The translations under genes and the position numbers were made by a program. The notes under the pieces are model-generated. The model saw only the letters and a list, made by a program, of their open reading frames with translations. It did not search any database and was not told where the DNA came from. A stretch of DNA of 7,550 nt, taken from an uncultured Bacilli bacterium (lineage in GTDB: Bacteria; Bacillota_I; Bacilli_A; RF39; UBA660). Location of the stretch: NCBI GenBank assembly GCA_947627805.1, contig CANQXB010000043.1, positions 1 to 7,550 on the forward strand, in the 5' to 3' direction. Every line of letters starts with the position of its first letter. The stretch's first letter is position 1. Below, one piece after another: positions 6,789-7,550 of the stretch.

Positions 6789-7324
6789 ATTTCATATTCA
6801 AAATATTCACAGTTTTCTAACTTAAAACCACTAAAATCAGTATCTTCATTATAACCTACTAAATTATAATATAAACATTTACCACAAAAACCATGCGTAA
6901 CTATTAAAATATTTTGATAATTTTGATAATTCTTTTTTAAATCATCTAAAAATATTTTGCATCTTTGCAGTAAATCTTGAAAAGGTTCAATTCCTTTATC
7001 ACTAGCATTTATTTTATAATTCATATAGTAGTAAAAATCAAAAGCCATGTCTCCTATCGTCGTTCCTTCATATTCTCCTAAATATCTTTCTTTTAATAAA
7101 TCATTTGTTATAATGTTATCTTTGCCATAAATAATTTGAGCGGTTTGATAAGCTCTTTGTAAAGGAGATGATATACACAAATCAAATTTCATATCTTTTA
7201 ACTTTTCTTTTAATATATAAGCTTGTTCAATTCCTTTTTCATTTAAAGGAATATCTCTTGATCCTTGTCTTCTTCCCTCTTTATTCCAATCTGTTTCCCC
7301 ATGTCTAACTACATATATTTTCAT
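6782..7324 (-). CDS. Histidine phosphatase family protein (phosphoglycerate mutase-like)
   Basis: A 180-residue protein of the histidine phosphatase superfamily. The RHGETDWN motif at residues 7-14 carries the histidine that is phosphorylated (H8). R57 in SSPLQRA, E79 in LLKER and H144 in VTHG complete the usual catalytic pocket. At 180 residues it is shorter than glycolytic cofactor-dependent phosphoglycerate mutase (about 230-250), so a PhoE/CobC-type phosphatase acting on small phosphorylated metabolites is more likely. The true substrate is unknown. It is cytoplasmic, with no signal peptide or membrane segment. The ATG start has AAAGAGG five bases upstream and a good promoter with a very short leader (about 11 bases). 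It is transcribed divergently from the tRNA at the right edge and ends in its own terminator, so it is probably a single-gene unit. The family is certain; the glycolytic-enzyme alternative is unlikely. Confidence 0.94.
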   Translation of the reverse strand: MKIYVVRHGETDWNKEGRRQGSRDIPLNEKGIEQAYILKEKLKDMKFDLCISSPLQRAYQTAQIIYGKDNIITNDLLKERYLGEYEGTTIGDMAFDFYYYMNYKINASDKGIEPFQDLLQRCKIFLDDLKKNYQNYQNILIVTHGFCGKCLYYNLVGYNEDTDFSGFKLENCEYFEYEIK

Positions 7325-7341
7325 AAATACCTCTTTAATTG

Positions 7342-7370
7342 ATTATACTTATCTTTTTAATATTAATCAA
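7342..7370 (-). promoter_or_regulatory. Promoter of the histidine phosphatase gene
   Basis: On the minus strand, TTGATT (7365-7370) is followed by a 17-base spacer and TATAAT (7342-7347). The expected start near 7335 falls at the first base of the AAAGAGG ribosome binding site, so the leader is only about 11 bases. It is divergent from the tRNA promoter at 7427-7455. Confidence 0.75.
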
Positions 7371-7426
7371 GATATCATATTAAAGACTAACTTACATAAA
7401 ATTAATTATAATTAAACTATGATTAA

Positions 7427-7455
7427 TTGACATCTATTAGAAATTAAGGTAGAAT
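7427..7455 (+). promoter_or_regulatory. Consensus promoter for the tRNA gene
   Basis: A perfect TTGACA (7427-7432) is followed by a 17-base spacer and TAGAAT (7450-7455), five of six bases matching consensus. It ends 20 bases before the first tRNA base, so the precursor would carry a leader of about 14 bases. This strength is what is usual for stable RNA genes and suggests that the tRNA locus is, or recently was, functional. Confidence 0.8.
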
Positions 7456-7475
7456 AATAAATGTCATTGAGTTAT

Positions 7476-7518
7476 GGAGCCGTAGCCAAGTGGCTAAGGC
7501 GTGGGTCTGCAACACACA
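7476..7518 (+). tRNA. tRNA-Cys (GCA), 5' portion only; T arm and 3' acceptor strand not found
   Basis: The 5' acceptor strand GGAGCCG (7476-7482) is followed by TA, a D arm with GCC (7485-7487) pairing with GGC (7498-7500) around AAGTGGCTAA, and an anticodon loop CTGCAAC (7507-7513) with anticodon GCA. This closely follows the Bacillus-type tRNA-Cys layout. The anticodon stem TGGGT (7502-7506) with ACACA (7514-7518) has one G/A mismatch. After that the sequence leaves the tRNA plan. No TTCRANY T loop and no CGGCTCC acceptor partner appear in the 32 bases left, although about 28 would be enough to hold both. Possible causes are disruption by an insertion, an intron, a decayed copy, or an assembly join at the edge. 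The 5' identity is clear; whether the gene is functional is not. Confidence 0.7.
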
Positions 7519-7550
7519 CGCCCTGCAACTAAAATATAAAGTACAATTTG

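Noticed and set aside
158..7324. Mollicutes-type code with TGA read as tryptophan
   Set aside because: All five complete genes are full-length without any in-frame TGA, and tryptophans checked at gene ends are TGG, so the standard bacterial code is sufficient.
7402..7415. 14-base perfect palindrome TTAATTATAATTAA between the divergent promoters
   Set aside because: It is made only of A and T in a region that is almost entirely A and T, so it is expected by chance; no second copy or link to a promoter box was seen.
7519..7550. Start of a group I intron in the tRNA anticodon arm
   Set aside because: The anticodon loop and most of the stem are continuous, and no recognisable intron core can be seen in the few bases left; it stays only as an alternative for the broken tRNA.

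Overview
The window looks like a low-GC Firmicutes-type genome, probably a Bacilli, Erysipelotrichia or RF39-like gut lineage. This rests on the very AT-rich DNA, the Lys/Asn/Ile-rich proteins, the strong AGGAGG-type ribosome binding sites, and promoters close to the TTGACA/TATAAT consensus. All five complete genes are open to TAA stops and the partial gene ends in TAG; none is interrupted by TGA, so the standard bacterial code fits. The lineage is inferred from composition and gene types, not from a marker gene.

Layout from left to right. Bases 3-125 are the 3' end of an XRE-type regulator on the + strand. It converges, through a shared hairpin (127-158), on a minus-strand AAA ATPase of the DUF4143 family (158-1363). 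The 129-bp gap upstream of the ATPase holds its promoter and two near-identical palindromes exactly 40 bp apart. Next comes a minus-strand 1057-residue ABC ATPase/permease fusion with MacB-like topology and a very large outer domain (1493-4666). Upstream of it, in the same direction, is a membrane-anchored XRE regulator (4738-6096). Further right are a Nudix hydrolase (6185-6649) and a histidine phosphatase (6782-7324), both minus strand. At the right edge, divergent from the phosphatase, a consensus promoter drives the 5' half of a tRNA-Cys(GCA). Its T arm and 3' acceptor strand are not found in the remaining bases.

How the genes may work together. Each complete gene has its own recognisable promoter, and three have a hairpin overlapping or abutting the stop codon, so they are probably mostly separate transcription units. 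The pair most likely to be linked is the transmembrane XRE protein and the adjacent MacB-like transporter. The protein has a DNA-binding head, five predicted membrane segments and an extracytoplasmic tail, and it could act as a one-component sensor controlling the transporter. The Nudix and histidine phosphatase genes look like housekeeping or metabolite-cleaning enzymes. No stretch longer than 300 bases lacks a gene. No CRISPR array, insertion sequence, rRNA or replication origin was seen.
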